From: Aliamphritea spongicola | GTDB lineage: Bacteria > Pseudomonadota > Gammaproteobacteria > Pseudomonadales > Balneatricaceae | Reading direction: 5' to 3' | Length of the DNA: 64,000 nt | Assembly (NCBI GenBank): GCA_024347235.1 | Contig: AP025283.1 | Span: forward strand, 434,001 to 498,000 | Shown: positions 1 to 10,669 of the stretch, piece after piece | How the letters are laid out: each line of letters starts with the position of its first letter | Numbering within the stretch: position 1 is the stretch's first letter | The notes under the pieces: model-generated | What the model saw: the letters and a program-made list of their open reading frames with translations, nothing else | The model's database searches: none | What the model was told of the DNA's origin: nothing | Position numbers and translations under genes: made by a program

Positions 1-574
1 TTTCTCACGGTGCAAATGCCAGTTCTCAGGTACCTGCAACATACTCAGTTCAGATTCGGTTTCGACGTAAATCATTGCCCGGGACGCCAGCATTCCCTGC
101 GACTCAAGTTTTTCGCAGCAGCTGACGGCAAGATCCTTACGGAATGGCGGGTCCATAAACACCAGATCATATTGCTGGTCATTACTTTGCTGGCTGAGCC
201 AGTGCTGGACGTCTGCCTGAATGACATTGGCATTGGTGGCTTTAAGGGTTTGTAAATTACTTTGCAGCTGGCCAGTGGCGGCAGCGGATAGGTCGATCAT
301 TGTTGTCTGGCCTGCTCCGCGGGACAGAGCTTCCAGCCCCAGTGCGCCACTGCCGGTAAACAGGTCCAGACATTTTGCCCCCGGTATATGGGCGGCGATC
401 CAGTTGAAGAGGGTTTCCCTGACCCGGTCCGGGGTTGGTCGCAGGCCTTCTATTGCCGGAAAACTCAGTTTTCGTCCCCGCCATTCACCGGCGATGATCC
501 GCAGTTGCTGATTACCGCTTTTAGGTGTGCTGGTTTTTAGTGGCTGGCCGCCGGCCAGGCGCTCGTCGGGACAT
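1..574 (-). CDS. rsmD: 16S rRNA (guanine(966)-N(2))-methyltransferase RsmD, 3' end cut off
   Basis: RsmD methylates G966 of 16S rRNA using S-adenosylmethionine during 30S assembly. The minus-strand frame reads RIIAGEWRGRKLSFPAIEG, then LRPTPDRVRETLFNW, then the SAM-binding LDLFTGSGALGLEALSRGA and the catalytic loop VFMDPPFRKD (NPPF/DPPF motif). These are in the usual RsmD order. The C-terminus runs off the window start. The start is unclear: the ATG at 574-572 is one base out of frame with the body, and no in-frame ATG exists, so one base is probably missing near 560-572. The next gene on the same strand lies upstream, as in Pseudomonas. Identity is firm, start uncertain. Confidence 0.9.
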
Positions 575-610
575 GCGCTGATTTTCCTGATCTGTTAATT
601 GACCGCGGGA

Positions 611-1855
611 TTATACGTTAACGGGCGGGCAGATAAAAAATTGCTGGTTATTAATGTTCAGCATGGTCTGCAGCTGTTCCTGAACGGCTTCATCCGAAGT
701 GTCTGCAAGCCGGTCAGCAAATCCTGATATGTAATCTGTCGGTAGCCGGTAAAACGCCAGGGTGTTGAGTAATCCTAATTGAGCCTGCTGTTCGCTCATG
801 CGCTCGAGGAAGTTCTCCTTAATGTTTTCCCGGGTGGCACTGATCACATTGATATCAGTGGCATTCAGCAGGCGCCGGTTCAGAGGTGTCAGCGCTGAAA
901 TGTCTGCCGGTGGACGCTGACCGTAAAGTAACAGTGCGAAGTACCCCTGCTGATCCAGTGATTTCCACAGTAAACGGGTGGACACGTCTGGCTGTAAGGT
1001 CGTCAGAGTCTGTTGCAGGCTTTTCACGGCGATCAGTTGTGCCATGAAACTGTCACTCTGCCTGCCTGGCAATGAAAGCCCTGCCAGTGCGTATGCCTCG
1101 TTACCGATTGCCGGCAGGGTCTGGCGCTGCTGAAAGCTGGCGGATGTGCTCAGTGGCTGTTCAGTTAAACCCCGGGAAGGCAGTTCTTCAGCCAGTAGCC
1201 GGGCGGCGGTTGCAGCATCCGGGCCGGACACCGCCAGTGTCAGGTTATGATTGCTGAATACATTACGTGCCCATGTCGGAAAACGCTGCAGAGGGTGAAC
1301 GGAGGATTTGTCACTCAGGGTGTCCGTGAATGCGCTGAGCAGGCGGTTTTCGGCTGTCTGATTTTCCAGATATAACTCCGCTTTCAGGCGGTTCCATTCG
1401 GCCTCGGTGCCTGTTGTCATATCGCTGTGATTCAGCGCTTGCAGTAACTGTGGCAAGAGCTGGCTCAGTTGATTTGTTCCTTCTGCTTCGGTGCTGAGCA
1501 GCAGGGTAATCCGGTCGTCCTGAAGCGATTGCTGCAGGCTTGCCTTAGCCGGAGCTACCAGGTTGTTAACTGTATTGCTGTTCAGGACTTGTTGTAGTCG
1601 TTGGGAAAGCAGTTTGTGCAGCAGCTTCTGCTCGTCATTCAGGGCTGGCCCAAGACCAAAAATTAGCTGTACAGACAGTGTTTCAGTATCGTCCGGTTCA
1701 GCAAAGTAAATCGGCTTGTTTTCGATTGTTTCAATATTCAGGTAGTTGTTGGTATCACGGCCGGAAGCTGACAGAAAAACGATGGCGATGGCGACTATCC
1801 ACAGCATTACTTTGAGATAGGTACGGTTGAACATCGGTTTGTATGTGTCTGCCAT
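611..1855 (-). CDS. Degenerate M16 (insulinase-like) peptidase homologue, membrane-anchored
   Basis: About 414 residues. It has an N-terminal membrane anchor (KVMLWIVAIAIVFLSASG, roughly residues 15-33) followed by an M16-type body with the domain layout of a non-catalytic partner subunit. I see no HxxEH zinc motif, so it should be inactive as a peptidase. In Pseudomonas two M16 proteins, one active and one inactive, sit between rsmD and ftsY; only the inactive type is here. The start is taken at ATG 1855 because AGGTG lies nine bases upstream; a GTG at 1867 is possible. It is divergent from ftsY and reads toward rsmD. Family assignment rests mainly on synteny and general M16 character. Confidence 0.65.
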   Translation of the reverse strand: MADTYKPMFNRTYLKVMLWIVAIAIVFLSASGRDTNNYLNIETIENKPIYFAEPDDTETLSVQLIFGLGPALNDEQKLLHKLLSQRLQQVLNSNTVNNLVAPAKASLQQSLQDDRITLLLSTEAEGTNQLSQLLPQLLQALNHSDMTTGTEAEWNRLKAELYLENQTAENRLLSAFTDTLSDKSSVHPLQRFPTWARNVFSNHNLTLAVSGPDAATAARLLAEELPSRGLTEQPLSTSASFQQRQTLPAIGNEAYALAGLSLPGRQSDSFMAQLIAVKSLQQTLTTLQPDVSTRLLWKSLDQQGYFALLLYGQRPPADISALTPLNRRLLNATDINVISATRENIKENFLERMSEQQAQLGLLNTLAFYRLPTDYISGFADRLADTSDEAVQEQLQTMLNINNQQFFICPPVNV

Positions 1856-1867
1856 TACGTGAAACAC

Positions 1868-2228
1868 CTGTATTGCTGGCTGAAAGCTGAATGTTGAGCT
1901 GCATAGTTACATGTTTTGGTCTTTTTCGCAGCCCTGAAAGGCTTTTGTCGGGGGCGGATAGTGGCGTTGCGAATGCGGGTTCAGGAATGTCGGTCCGGGG
2001 CGTGGTTAAATAAGCACCGTATGGTAACATAGCGCACTTTCTCAGCGCCTGATGCAGCAGGCAGTACAACGGCCATTTCCGGTCAGGCGTATGCTGCTTT
2101 TTCACTCAGGGGCGCTGTTTCCGGTATCAGATTCTTTATGCTGATCAGTAAGTCTCCGGAAATATCAGAATTACCCGGGGAGACACGCGACGGCGGTGTC
2201 GCCCTGAAGATTGCCGACAGGAATAGCA
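1868..2228. promoter_or_regulatory. Divergent intergenic region (M16-like gene / ftsY)
   Basis: About 360 bases without a convincing gene. It must hold the promoters of the minus-strand peptidase homologue and of the plus-strand ftsY-ftsE-ftsX set. An AGGA ribosome-binding site at 2219-2222 serves ftsY. I found no clear hairpin or operator. Confidence 0.4.
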
Positions 2229-3652
<1,424 letters not shown>

Positions 3653-3691
3653 GCGTTGACCCGGTGACATAGCACAGTATAAGGCTGCTTC

Positions 3692-4335
3692 ATGATCAGT
3701 TTCGATAATGTCAGTAAGCGTTACCCGAATGGCTATGATGCTCTGAGTCAGGTGAACTTCAGCCTGAAGCAGGGAGAAATGGCTTTCCTGACCGGTCACT
3801 CCGGGGCAGGAAAAAGTACGTTGATGAAACTGATCATGCTGATGGAGCGGCCAACCAATGGCCGGGTTTTAGTCGGCGATCAGGACCTGGCAACTTTAGG
3901 CCACCGGCAAATTCCCTACCACCGTCGCAGAGTCGGGGTGGTATTTCAGAACCATCAGCTGCTGTTTGACCGTTCAGTCTTCGATAACATTGCTCTGCCA
4001 CTGCGCATCTGTGGATATGATCCGGATGATGCTGCCCGCCGGGTACGTGCCGCGCTGGATAAGGTAGGGCTGCTCAGCAAAGAAAAATGAATCCGGTCGT
4101 GTTATCCGGTGGTGAGCAGCAGCGTATCGGCATTGCCCGGGCGATTGTGCATAAACCCCAGTTGCTGCTGGCGGATGAGCCGACCGGTAACCTTGATCCG
4201 AAGCTTTCGGTCGAAATTATGCGTTTGTTTCAGCAGTTTAATCAGGTGGGGACCACCGTGCTGATCGCCAGTCACGATCTGGGACTGATCGGTCGCTTAC
4301 CGCACCGGGTACTTACCCTTCAGCAGGGAGATTAG
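3692..4335 (+). CDS. ftsE: Cell division ATP-binding protein FtsE (frameshifted)
   Basis: FtsE is the ATPase of the FtsEX complex, which controls periplasmic amidase activation at the septum. Walker [11 protein letters not shown]-loop VVFQNHQLL, signature LSGGEQQR and Walker [13 protein letters not shown] are all present in order. The frame breaks in the A run at 4083-4087 (agaaaaatga): one more A joins SKEK to [13 protein letters not shown]. Total length of about 215 residues is typical (E. coli 222). It lies between ftsY and ftsX, with only six bases to ftsX. Confidence 0.95.
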
Positions 4336-4341
4336 TGAACG

Positions 4342-5377
4342 ATGGCTAATCAGTCCCGTACTCCCCGCGCCGCTGCGCCTAAAGGAGCGTCCCGGGTTCA
4401 GCCTAACCAAAAACGTGATGGCAAGGTCGCCCGTGGTGCTGAACAGCACCGCCTTAAGGTTAAAGATAAAAGCCGCAGTTACCTGCGTCACCACGGTGAT
4501 GTAGCCAGGAGTCTTTTGATTCGCTGCTACGCTCGCCGCTAACTACCCTGATGACCCTTGCGGTACTGGCCATTGCACTGGCGTTACCGGCAACCCTGTA
4601 TACCGGTTTGAAAAATCTGCAGGCGCTGAGTTACGGCTGGCAGGGGATCCGCGCATTGCTCTGTATTTGCAGGAAAATGTGGATGAGGTCAGGGCAGAGC
4701 AGCTTAGCCGTGAATTATTACTCCGGGAAAATGTTGCTGCCACCGAACTGATCAGTGCCGAACAGGGGATGCTGGAGTTTAAGCAGAACTCAGGTTTCGG
4801 TGAGGTCTTCGATTTTCTGGAGATTAATCCGTTACCGGCGGTGATCATGGTGCTGCCAAAAGATTTATCCACTGCCATTGTGCCGGTACTGCAGGCGCAG
4901 CTGCAGGCGCTGGATGAAGTGGAAGAAGCCAGTGTGGATATGCTCTGGGTGCAGCGTCTGGAAGCTTTTGTGGTGCTGGCGGAACGGGGTGTCTGGGTAT
5001 TATCCGGACTGTTTGCCCTGGCGGTACTGCTGGTGGTGGGTAACACCATTCGGCTGACCATTGAAAACCGGCGGGAAGAAATCGTCATTGCTAAGCTGGT
5101 TGGGGCGACTGATGCCTACGTACGGCGTCCTTTCTTATATGACGGATTCTGGTTTGGCATTGCCGGCGGTATTCTTGCCTGGCTGTTAGTGCAGATCAGC
5201 CTGCTGTTACTGGATGCACCGGTATCCCACCTTATTACTCTGTACAGCAGTAACTTTGAGCTTTCCGGCTTAGGGTTTGTTGAAACATTCTGGTTACTTT
5301 TAGCCAGTATACTGCTTGGATCGCTGGGGGCCTGGCTGGCTGTCGGACGGCATTTACGGGCTATCCAGCCAACCTGA
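4342..5377 (+). CDS. ftsX: Cell division permease-like protein FtsX (two frameshifts)
   Basis: FtsX is the membrane partner of FtsE. The N-terminus is basic and cytoplasmic (RTPRAAAPKGASRVQPNQ). After it come a first membrane helix (TLAVLAIALALPATLY), a periplasmic domain and three C-terminal helices, including LFALAVLLVVGNTIRLTIENRR, the conserved permease segment. Breaks lie near 4505 (gccagg, needs GCCC) and at the G run 4643-4646 (expected WQGDPRIALYLQ). Repaired length is about 345 residues, normal for FtsX. Start ATG 4342, seven bases after ftsE. Confidence 0.93.
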
Positions 5378-5525
5378 CAGGCGCTGTATTTGCAATAATA
5401 CTGAGAATAGCGGTGAAACTGTCTACAGGCCCTTGCCTTTTGCAGTTTGCCCCGCTATTTTTACTCATCCGTTTTTGTCTCGGAATCTTGTGGATAAAAG
5501 GACGGACAGCCCCATTGAACTTTTC

Positions 5526-5581
5526 CATCAGGGTTAAGTCTACTTAGGAGCTGTATAGAAAAGTTTTATTAAACCCTGATG
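5526..5581 (+). promoter_or_regulatory. Inverted repeat in the rpoH 5' region
   Basis: CATCAGGGTT at 5526-5535 is perfectly complementary to AACCCTGATG at 5572-5581, with a 36-base loop. The structure ends 14 bases before the GAGG ribosome-binding site (5595-5598) of rpoH. No T tract follows, so it is not a simple terminator. It could be an operator or an mRNA structure; rpoH translation is temperature-controlled by 5' mRNA folding in enterics, but that structure involves the start region itself. Confidence 0.45.
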
Positions 5582-5605
5582 TTTTATAGAAATTGAGGTC
5601 GTGTA

Positions 5606-6462
5606 ATGGGCAAAAGCCTGCAAGTCGTTGAAGCATTATCCCCGGGTCAGAATCTCGAGGCATATGTACGCTCGGTTAGCGCTATCCCTGTGTTATCAGT
5701 GGATGAAGAGCGTGAGCTGGCGGAACGTCTGTATTACAACAATGATCTTGAGGCGGCACGCCGTCTCGTAATGTCACACATGCGCTTTGTTGTGCATGTG
5801 GCCAAGAGCTATTCCGGTTATGGCCTGGCTCAGGCAGATCTTATTCAGGAAGGTAACGTCGGCCTGATGAAGGCTGTTAAGCGTTTCGATCCTAATGTCG
5901 GTGTGCGTCTGGTGTCTTTTGCGGTGCACTGGATTAAGGCCGAAATGCATGAGTACATTCTGCGTAACTGGCGGATCGTGAAAGTTGCGACCACTAAAGC
6001 CCAGCGCAAAATGTTCTTTAATCTGCGCAGCAAGAAAAAGAGCCTTGGCTGGCTGAGCAACGATGAAGTTAAAGCGGTTGCTGAGGACCTGGGGGTTGAT
6101 CAGGCGGTTGTCCGTGAAATGGAAGGCCGGATGAGCAGCTCAGATATGGCCTATGATGCGCCGGTTGGAGATGACGACGAGCGCGCTTATCAGTCTCCGG
6201 CATATTTCCTGGAAGATCACAGCAATGACCCGGCCCGTCAGGTTGAAGATGAGAACTGGGAAAACGATTCCAACACCCGTCTGGCGACAGCAATGTCACA
6301 GCTGGATGAACGCAGTCAGGATATTCTGGCGCAGCGCTGGTTAGCGGAAGAAAAATCCACATTGCATGAGCTGGCGGCCCAGTATCAGGTATCTGCTGAG
6401 CGTATCCGCCAGCTGGAAAGAATGCAATGAAAAAGATTAAGGTGGCCATGCTGGAAGCCTGA
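5606..6462 (+). CDS. rpoH: RNA polymerase sigma-32 factor RpoH (frameshifted near the end)
   Basis: RpoH directs transcription of heat-shock genes. Region 2 ([21 protein letters not shown] and [18 protein letters not shown]) and the RpoH-specific box [18 protein letters not shown] are clear. Region 4 ends in [18 protein letters not shown]. The frame breaks at the AAA at 6417-6419; a fourth A restores [16 protein letters not shown] and the TGA at 6460-6462. Repaired length is about 285 residues, as in E. coli. Start ATG 5606 with GAGG seven bases upstream. It follows ftsX as in Pseudomonas and enterics. Confidence 0.96.
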
Positions 6463-6522
6463 CGTGCATCAGCTGTCAGCGGTTCTGAAAGATACCCACT
6501 TTAGTCCAAGAATATGAATAAT

Positions 6523-6560
6523 AAGCCGTAAGCTTTTCAAGAGCTTGCGGCTTTTTGTTT
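6523..6560 (+). terminator. Rho-independent terminator after rpoH
   Basis: AAGCCGTAAGCT (6523-6534) pairs with AGCTTGCGGCTT (6542-6553) with one internal mismatch, followed by a T-rich tail. Confidence 0.85.
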
Positions 6561-6647
6561 GTGTGGATCAGTCATTTCCCTGTTTCTGGTTGCTGCACCC
6601 GCCGTGCTTTCCCGCTAGAATATCTGCCCCGACCGAGGAGCCGAAAA

Positions 6648-7040
6648 ATGAGTGCCCGTTTGAGTCTGATGATTGCTGCGGTGAGTGGCATGCTGGCGGT
6701 TGCGCTGGGGGCATTTGCTGCCCATGCACTTCGTGCTCAGCTGAGTGAGCGTTATTATGATATCTGGCAGACTGCGGTGCAGTATCAGATGTTTCATACG
6801 CTGGCGCTGTTGGCGGTGGGGATAATGCTGGAGCGGCACAGCCGTCTGAGTCTGCGTCTGGCAGCCTGGTTGTTTAGCGGTGGTATGTTATTGTTTTGCG
6901 GCAGTTTATATATGCTGGCATTCACCGGAATAACAACCCTGGGCATGATTACTCCGTTAGGCGGCTGCCTGTTTCTGGCAGGCTGGCTGATGTTGGCGCT
7001 GGCTGTGTTCCGCGCCCCTGAAAAACTTAATGACTGTTAG
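6648..7040 (+). CDS. DUF423 family membrane protein (YgdD-like)
   Basis: About 130 residues and four predicted membrane helices, starting MSARLSLMIAAVSGMLAVAL and containing the family's GAFAAHAL motif and the FHTLALLAVG segment. The family is of unknown function. Start chosen at ATG 6648 because GAGGAG lies at 6635-6640; longer upstream frames lack a ribosome-binding site and run into the terminator. In Pseudomonas the same gene sits just upstream of thiS, as here. The stop is 10 bases before the ThiS start. Confidence 0.85.
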   Translation: MSARLSLMIAAVSGMLAVALGAFAAHALRAQLSERYYDIWQTAVQYQMFHTLALLAVGIMLERHSRLSLRLAAWLFSGGMLLFCGSLYMLAFTGITTLGMITPLGGCLFLAGWLMLALAVFRAPEKLNDC

Positions 7041-7050
7041 GCTAAGATCA

Positions 7051-7251
7051 ATGCAAATCCAAGTAAATGGCGACATCATTGACGTTGAAGACAACATGAC
7101 CCTGGGCGCGCTGTTAACACAGATGGACCTGGGAGAGCGTCGTGTGGCAATCGAACTGAATCTGGAAATTATTCCCCGCAGCCAGCATGCAGAAACAAAG
7201 CTGGCAGCGAATGACCGGGTTGAAATTGTTCATGCGATCGGTGGTGGCTGA
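7051..7251 (+). CDS. thiS: Thiazole-forming sulfur carrier protein ThiS
   Basis: A 66-residue ubiquitin-like sulfur carrier. It ends in the required Gly-Gly (HAIGGG), which is thiocarboxylated and gives sulfur to ThiG for the thiazole ring of thiamine. Start at ATG 7051 (MQIQVNGDIIDVEDNMTLG), matching family length; an upstream frame adds only MTVRLRS. It is directly followed by thiG. Confidence 0.93.
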   Translation: MQIQVNGDIIDVEDNMTLGALLTQMDLGERRVAIELNLEIIPRSQHAETKLAANDRVEIVHAIGGG

Positions 7252-7346
7252 GCCGCAACCGCACGGGCGTCGTAACCGATAAACAGACATTGCTGCCGGC
7301 TGGCCGGGCAATGTGTTAATAAGAATATTAAGTCAGGATAAATGAC

Positions 7347-8141
7347 ATGGCTGAGCAACAGAATGATTCGCTGGTAATTGCCGGTACAACGTATAACTCC
7401 CGCCTGCTGGTTGGTACAGGCAAATACAAGGATATGGAAGAAACCCGTCTGGCAATTGAAGCCAGCGGCGCTGAGATTGTGACCCTGGCGGTGCGTCGTA
7501 CCAATATCGGCCAGAATCCTGATGAGCCGAACCTGCTGGATGTTATTTCTCCGGAAAAGTACACCATTCTGCCTAACACTGCTGGCTGCTATGACGCGCC
7601 GGATGCAGTGCGTACCTGTAAGCTGGCCCGTGAACTGCTGGACGGTCATGATCTGGTGAAACTGGAAGTACTGGGTGATCAGAAAACTCTGTACCCGAAC
7701 ATTGTTGAAACACTGAAAGCTGCTGAAGAGCTGGTAAAAGATAACTTCAAAGTAATGGTGTACACCAACGATGATCCGATCGTTGCCAAGCAACTGGAAG
7801 AAATGGGCTGTGTAGCTGTAATGCCGCTGGGCTCGCTGATCGGTTCCGGTCTGGGCATTCTGAACCCGCATAACATCCGTATCATCATGGAAAATGCCAA
7901 TGTGCCGATTCTGGTTGATGCCGGTGTGGGTACCCCGTCTGATGCTGCTTTTGCAATGGAAATGGGTTGTGAAGGCGTTCTGATGAATACCGCAATTGCT
8001 GCTGCTCAGAATCCAATTCTGATGGCCAGCGCCATGAAGAAAGCAATTGAAGCTGGCCGTGAAGGTTATCTGGCAGGCCGGATGCCGAAGAAAGCGTACG
8101 CAAGCGCTTCTTCACCGATGGAAGGCTTGATCGTCGGCTGA
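7347..8141 (+). CDS. thiG: Thiazole synthase ThiG
   Basis: ThiG condenses 1-deoxyxylulose 5-phosphate, dehydroglycine and ThiS-thiocarboxylate into the thiamine thiazole. It has 264 residues and an intact frame. [14 protein letters not shown] opens the (beta/alpha)8 barrel, [10 protein letters not shown] carries the Schiff-base lysine, and [18 protein letters not shown] is the phosphate-binding end. AGGA lies ahead of ATG 7347. It forms a pair with thiS. Confidence 0.97.
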   Translation: MAEQQNDSLVIAGTTYNSRLLVGTGKYKDMEETRLAIEASGAEIVTLAVRRTNIGQNPDEPNLLDVISPEKYTILPNTAGCYDAPDAVRTCKLARELLDGHDLVKLEVLGDQKTLYPNIVETLKAAEELVKDNFKVMVYTNDDPIVAKQLEEMGCVAVMPLGSLIGSGLGILNPHNIRIIMENANVPILVDAGVGTPSDAAFAMEMGCEGVLMNTAIAAAQNPILMASAMKKAIEAGREGYLAGRMPKKAYASASSPMEGLIVG

Positions 8142-8171
8142 TTCAGGCTTATCCTTCATGGCAAAGTTAAT

Positions 8172-8198
8172 CGCACGGCTACGGTCGTGCGTTTTGTT
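8172..8198 (+). terminator. Terminator after thiG
   Basis: CGCACG (8172-8177) and CGTGCG (8186-8191) form a stem with an 8-base loop, followed by TTTTGTTT. Confidence 0.75.
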
Positions 8199-8254
8199 TC
8201 CAGCGCCGTGTTGTTTCAGGGTAATACGGTATTTTAAGTTAGTTGAAGGCACGC

Positions 8255-9011
8255 ATGTCACAAGAGCACAACGACCCGCAAAATTCCGGAGAAAATCAAC
8301 CCGGTTCCACCCCGAATGAGACTCAGCAAGGTGAAAAGTACATGCGTACAGTTCGCAGCTTTGTTGTTCGCGGTGGGCGTATGACTGAAGGCCAGGAGCG
8401 GGCTTACAGCGAAGTATGGCCAACGATGGGGCTGGACGTTGAGCAGGGAATGCTGGATCTGACAGAGGTGTTTGGCCGTGAAGCACCGGTGGTGCTGGAA
8501 ATTGGCTTTGGCATGGGGATTCGCTGGTCGCGATGGCGGAGGCGATGCCGGAGAAAAACTACATCGGTGTAGAAGTGCACCGTCCGGGTGTGGGCCGTTT
8601 GCTGAATAATGCCAGCGAAGCCGGGCTGACTAATATGCGGGTATTTTGTACCGACGCGCTGGACGTGCTGGCTAAGTCTATTCCGGATGGCAGCCTGGAA
8701 ACCGTACAGTTGTTCTTCCCGGATCCGTGGCATAAGAAAAGCACAACAAGCGCCGTATTGTGCAGCCGGCGTTTGCTGAAACAATTCGTAAGAAGTTACG
8801 CGTAGGCGGCCAGTTCCACATGGCAACCGACTGGGAACCTTATGCTGAGCACATGATGGAAGTCATGACGGCAGCGCCGGGTTATGAAAATGCTGAAGGT
8901 GAGGGGCAGTATGCACCACAGCCGGAATGGCGTCCGGTAACCAAGTTCCAGCGCCGTGGTGAGCGGCTTGGACACGGTGTGTGGGATCTGATGTTTACCC
9001 GCATCGACTGA
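8255..9011 (+). CDS. trmB: tRNA (guanine-N7-)-methyltransferase TrmB (two frameshifts)
   Basis: TrmB makes m7G46 in tRNA with SAM. The SAM motif [17 protein letters not shown] and the family signature [15 protein letters not shown] are visible after repair. The tail [21 protein letters not shown], shown here only in part, is also diagnostic. Breaks lie at the G run 8515-8518 and the A run 8737-8740, each lacking one base. Repaired length is about 252 residues. Start ATG 8255 with GAAGG five bases upstream. It follows thiG as in Pseudomonas. Confidence 0.95.
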
Positions 9012-9014
9012 TTA

Positions 9015-9037
9015 AAAGAGTGCTGCGGCACTCTTTT
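9015..9037. terminator. Bidirectional terminator between trmB and lldD
   Basis: AAAGAGTGC (9015-9023), loop TGCG, GCACTCTTT (9028-9036) and T tract. It lies between two convergent genes and has an A run on one side and T run on the other. Confidence 0.8.
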
Positions 9038-9115
9038 TATGGGCGGCACTCTTTTAAGAGGACACTTTTTAAAGGGGCCTTTTTAAGGGCGCTTACTGAC
9101 AAGCTGTCTTTGAGC

Positions 9116-10272
9116 TTAGACTTTGAACAGCGGGGAGATCGGGTCGATGTTATGCATACCGACCCGGGTAATATCCCGTTCACCGCACAGGGCCATGGTG
9201 ATGTCCAGTTCATTGCGGATAATGTCCAGTGCTTTGGTAACCCCAGCCTGACCCATGGCGCCCAGCCCATAGAGATGTGGCCGGCCGATATAAACCCCTT
9301 TTGCACCGAGGCAAAGGGCTTTTAATACATCCTGGCCGGAGCGGATGCCACCATCAAAATGTATTTCAATTTTATCCCCTACAGCGGCCGTAATTTCCGG
9401 TAATGCCCGGATGGATGAGCGGGCCCCGTCAAGTTGCCGGCCGCCATGGTTGGATACAATCAGCGCATCTGCACCACTGTCAGCGGCTTGGATGGCGTCT
9501 TCTTTATCCAGAATCCCTTTAAGGATCAGCGGGCCGTCCCAGCGTGCTTTGATCCATTCGATATCATCCCAGGAAAGCCGGGGATCAAACTGGCTGGCGG
9601 TCCATGATGAAAGGGATGAGAGGTCGTCTACCCCGCTGACATGACCGACGATATTGCCAAACCCGTGACGGCGGGTGGTTGCCATTTTAAGGCACCAGCC
9701 GGGCCGGGTTGCCATCTGCCAGATGTGCTTGGGGGTGAACTTGGGCGGTGCTGACAGGCCGTTCCTGAGATCCTTATGCCGCTGCCCCAGAATCTGCAGG
9801 TCAAACGTCAGTACCAGGGCCGAGCAGTTGGCGTCTTTGGCGCGCTGAATCAGGCTTTCGATGAAGCCGCGGTCTTTCATCATATACAGCTGAAACCAGA
9901 AGGGCTTTTCGGTAGCTGAAGCAACGTCTTCGAGAGAACAGATACTCATAGTGGATAAGGTATAAGGAATGCCGGCCTCTTCGCAGGCTCTGGCGGCGAG
10001 TATTTCGCCGTCTGCATGTTGCATACCCGCCAGTCCGGTCGGGGCTACAGCCACTGGCATAGCCGTGTTTTGTTCGACCAGAGTGCTCTGTAACGAGCGG
10101 TTCGTCATATCCACAGCGACTCTCTGGCGAAGCAGGATTTGCTGAAAATCAGCTTCATTTGAGCGGTAAGTGCTTTCTGTCCAGGCACCTGAGTCGGCGT
10201 AGTCAAAAAACATCTTAGGTACCCGTTTACGGGCCAGTTCTTTAAATCGTTAATTTCTACAATCGGTGACAT
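9116..10272 (-). CDS. lldD: FMN-dependent alpha-hydroxy-acid (L-lactate-type) dehydrogenase (frameshifted)
   Basis: A member of the L-lactate dehydrogenase/glycolate oxidase family, which oxidises an L-2-hydroxy acid to the 2-keto acid with FMN. It reads MSPIVEINDLKELARKRVP then MFFDYADSGAWTESTYR; the FMN and active-site segments APTGLAGM, SNHGGRQLDG (catalytic His) and FDGGIRSGQDVLKAL are present. The frame breaks near 10242, where TTTAAAG needs one more A on the minus strand. The start is then ATG 10272 with AGAGG upstream. Repaired length is about 385 residues. It is divergent from the SerC-SerA-like gene. LldD is the likeliest identity, but another hydroxy acid such as glycolate or mandelate cannot be ruled out. 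Confidence 0.85.
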
Positions 10273-10669
10273 GGGTGTGCCTCTGGTGTTCTGAGCAATG
10301 GTCTGAGTAGAGCAAATTATTAATGGTAACGATACTCGTTATCATAAACTGGTCTGACCATCCCGGGCTTGTAAGCTGAAAAATTCTGAACTGCTGTCGC
10401 GTATATTGTGAATTTTATCTGTGCGTTGTCGTAACTGACTATCGTTTCGTCGTATTTAAGTGTGCTCATGCCTATTGGCTGGCTTAGCATGTAACAATCA
10501 CTTACGGCCATATTTGATAAATTTTGTTTACTATAGGAAACATTATTTCCCATTAGGAAATGTTTTTGCTATAAGTACAAATCCCACAAACGAGACTTAC
10601 GACAGAAACAGGACAAAATCAGAGATTTTGTGTTGTTTTTGATACACAGTTTTAACAGGTATTAAACAT
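10273..10669. promoter_or_regulatory. Divergent control region between lldD and the SerC-SerA-like gene
   Basis: About 400 bases with no convincing gene. An imperfect inverted repeat occurs at 10538-10565: AAACATT-ATT-TCC, CATTA, GGAAATGTTT. It could be an operator for the plus-strand gene, whose start is 105 bases further on. No regulator gene is adjacent. Confidence 0.4.

Noticed and set aside
1755..2105. A 116-codon minus-strand frame overlapping the start of the M16-like gene
   Set aside because: No family resemblance, overlaps the real start in another frame, and covers the ftsY promoter region.
10320..10553. A 77-codon minus-strand frame in the lldD/SerC-SerA gap
   Set aside because: No ribosome-binding site or motif; it covers the likely operator and promoter region.
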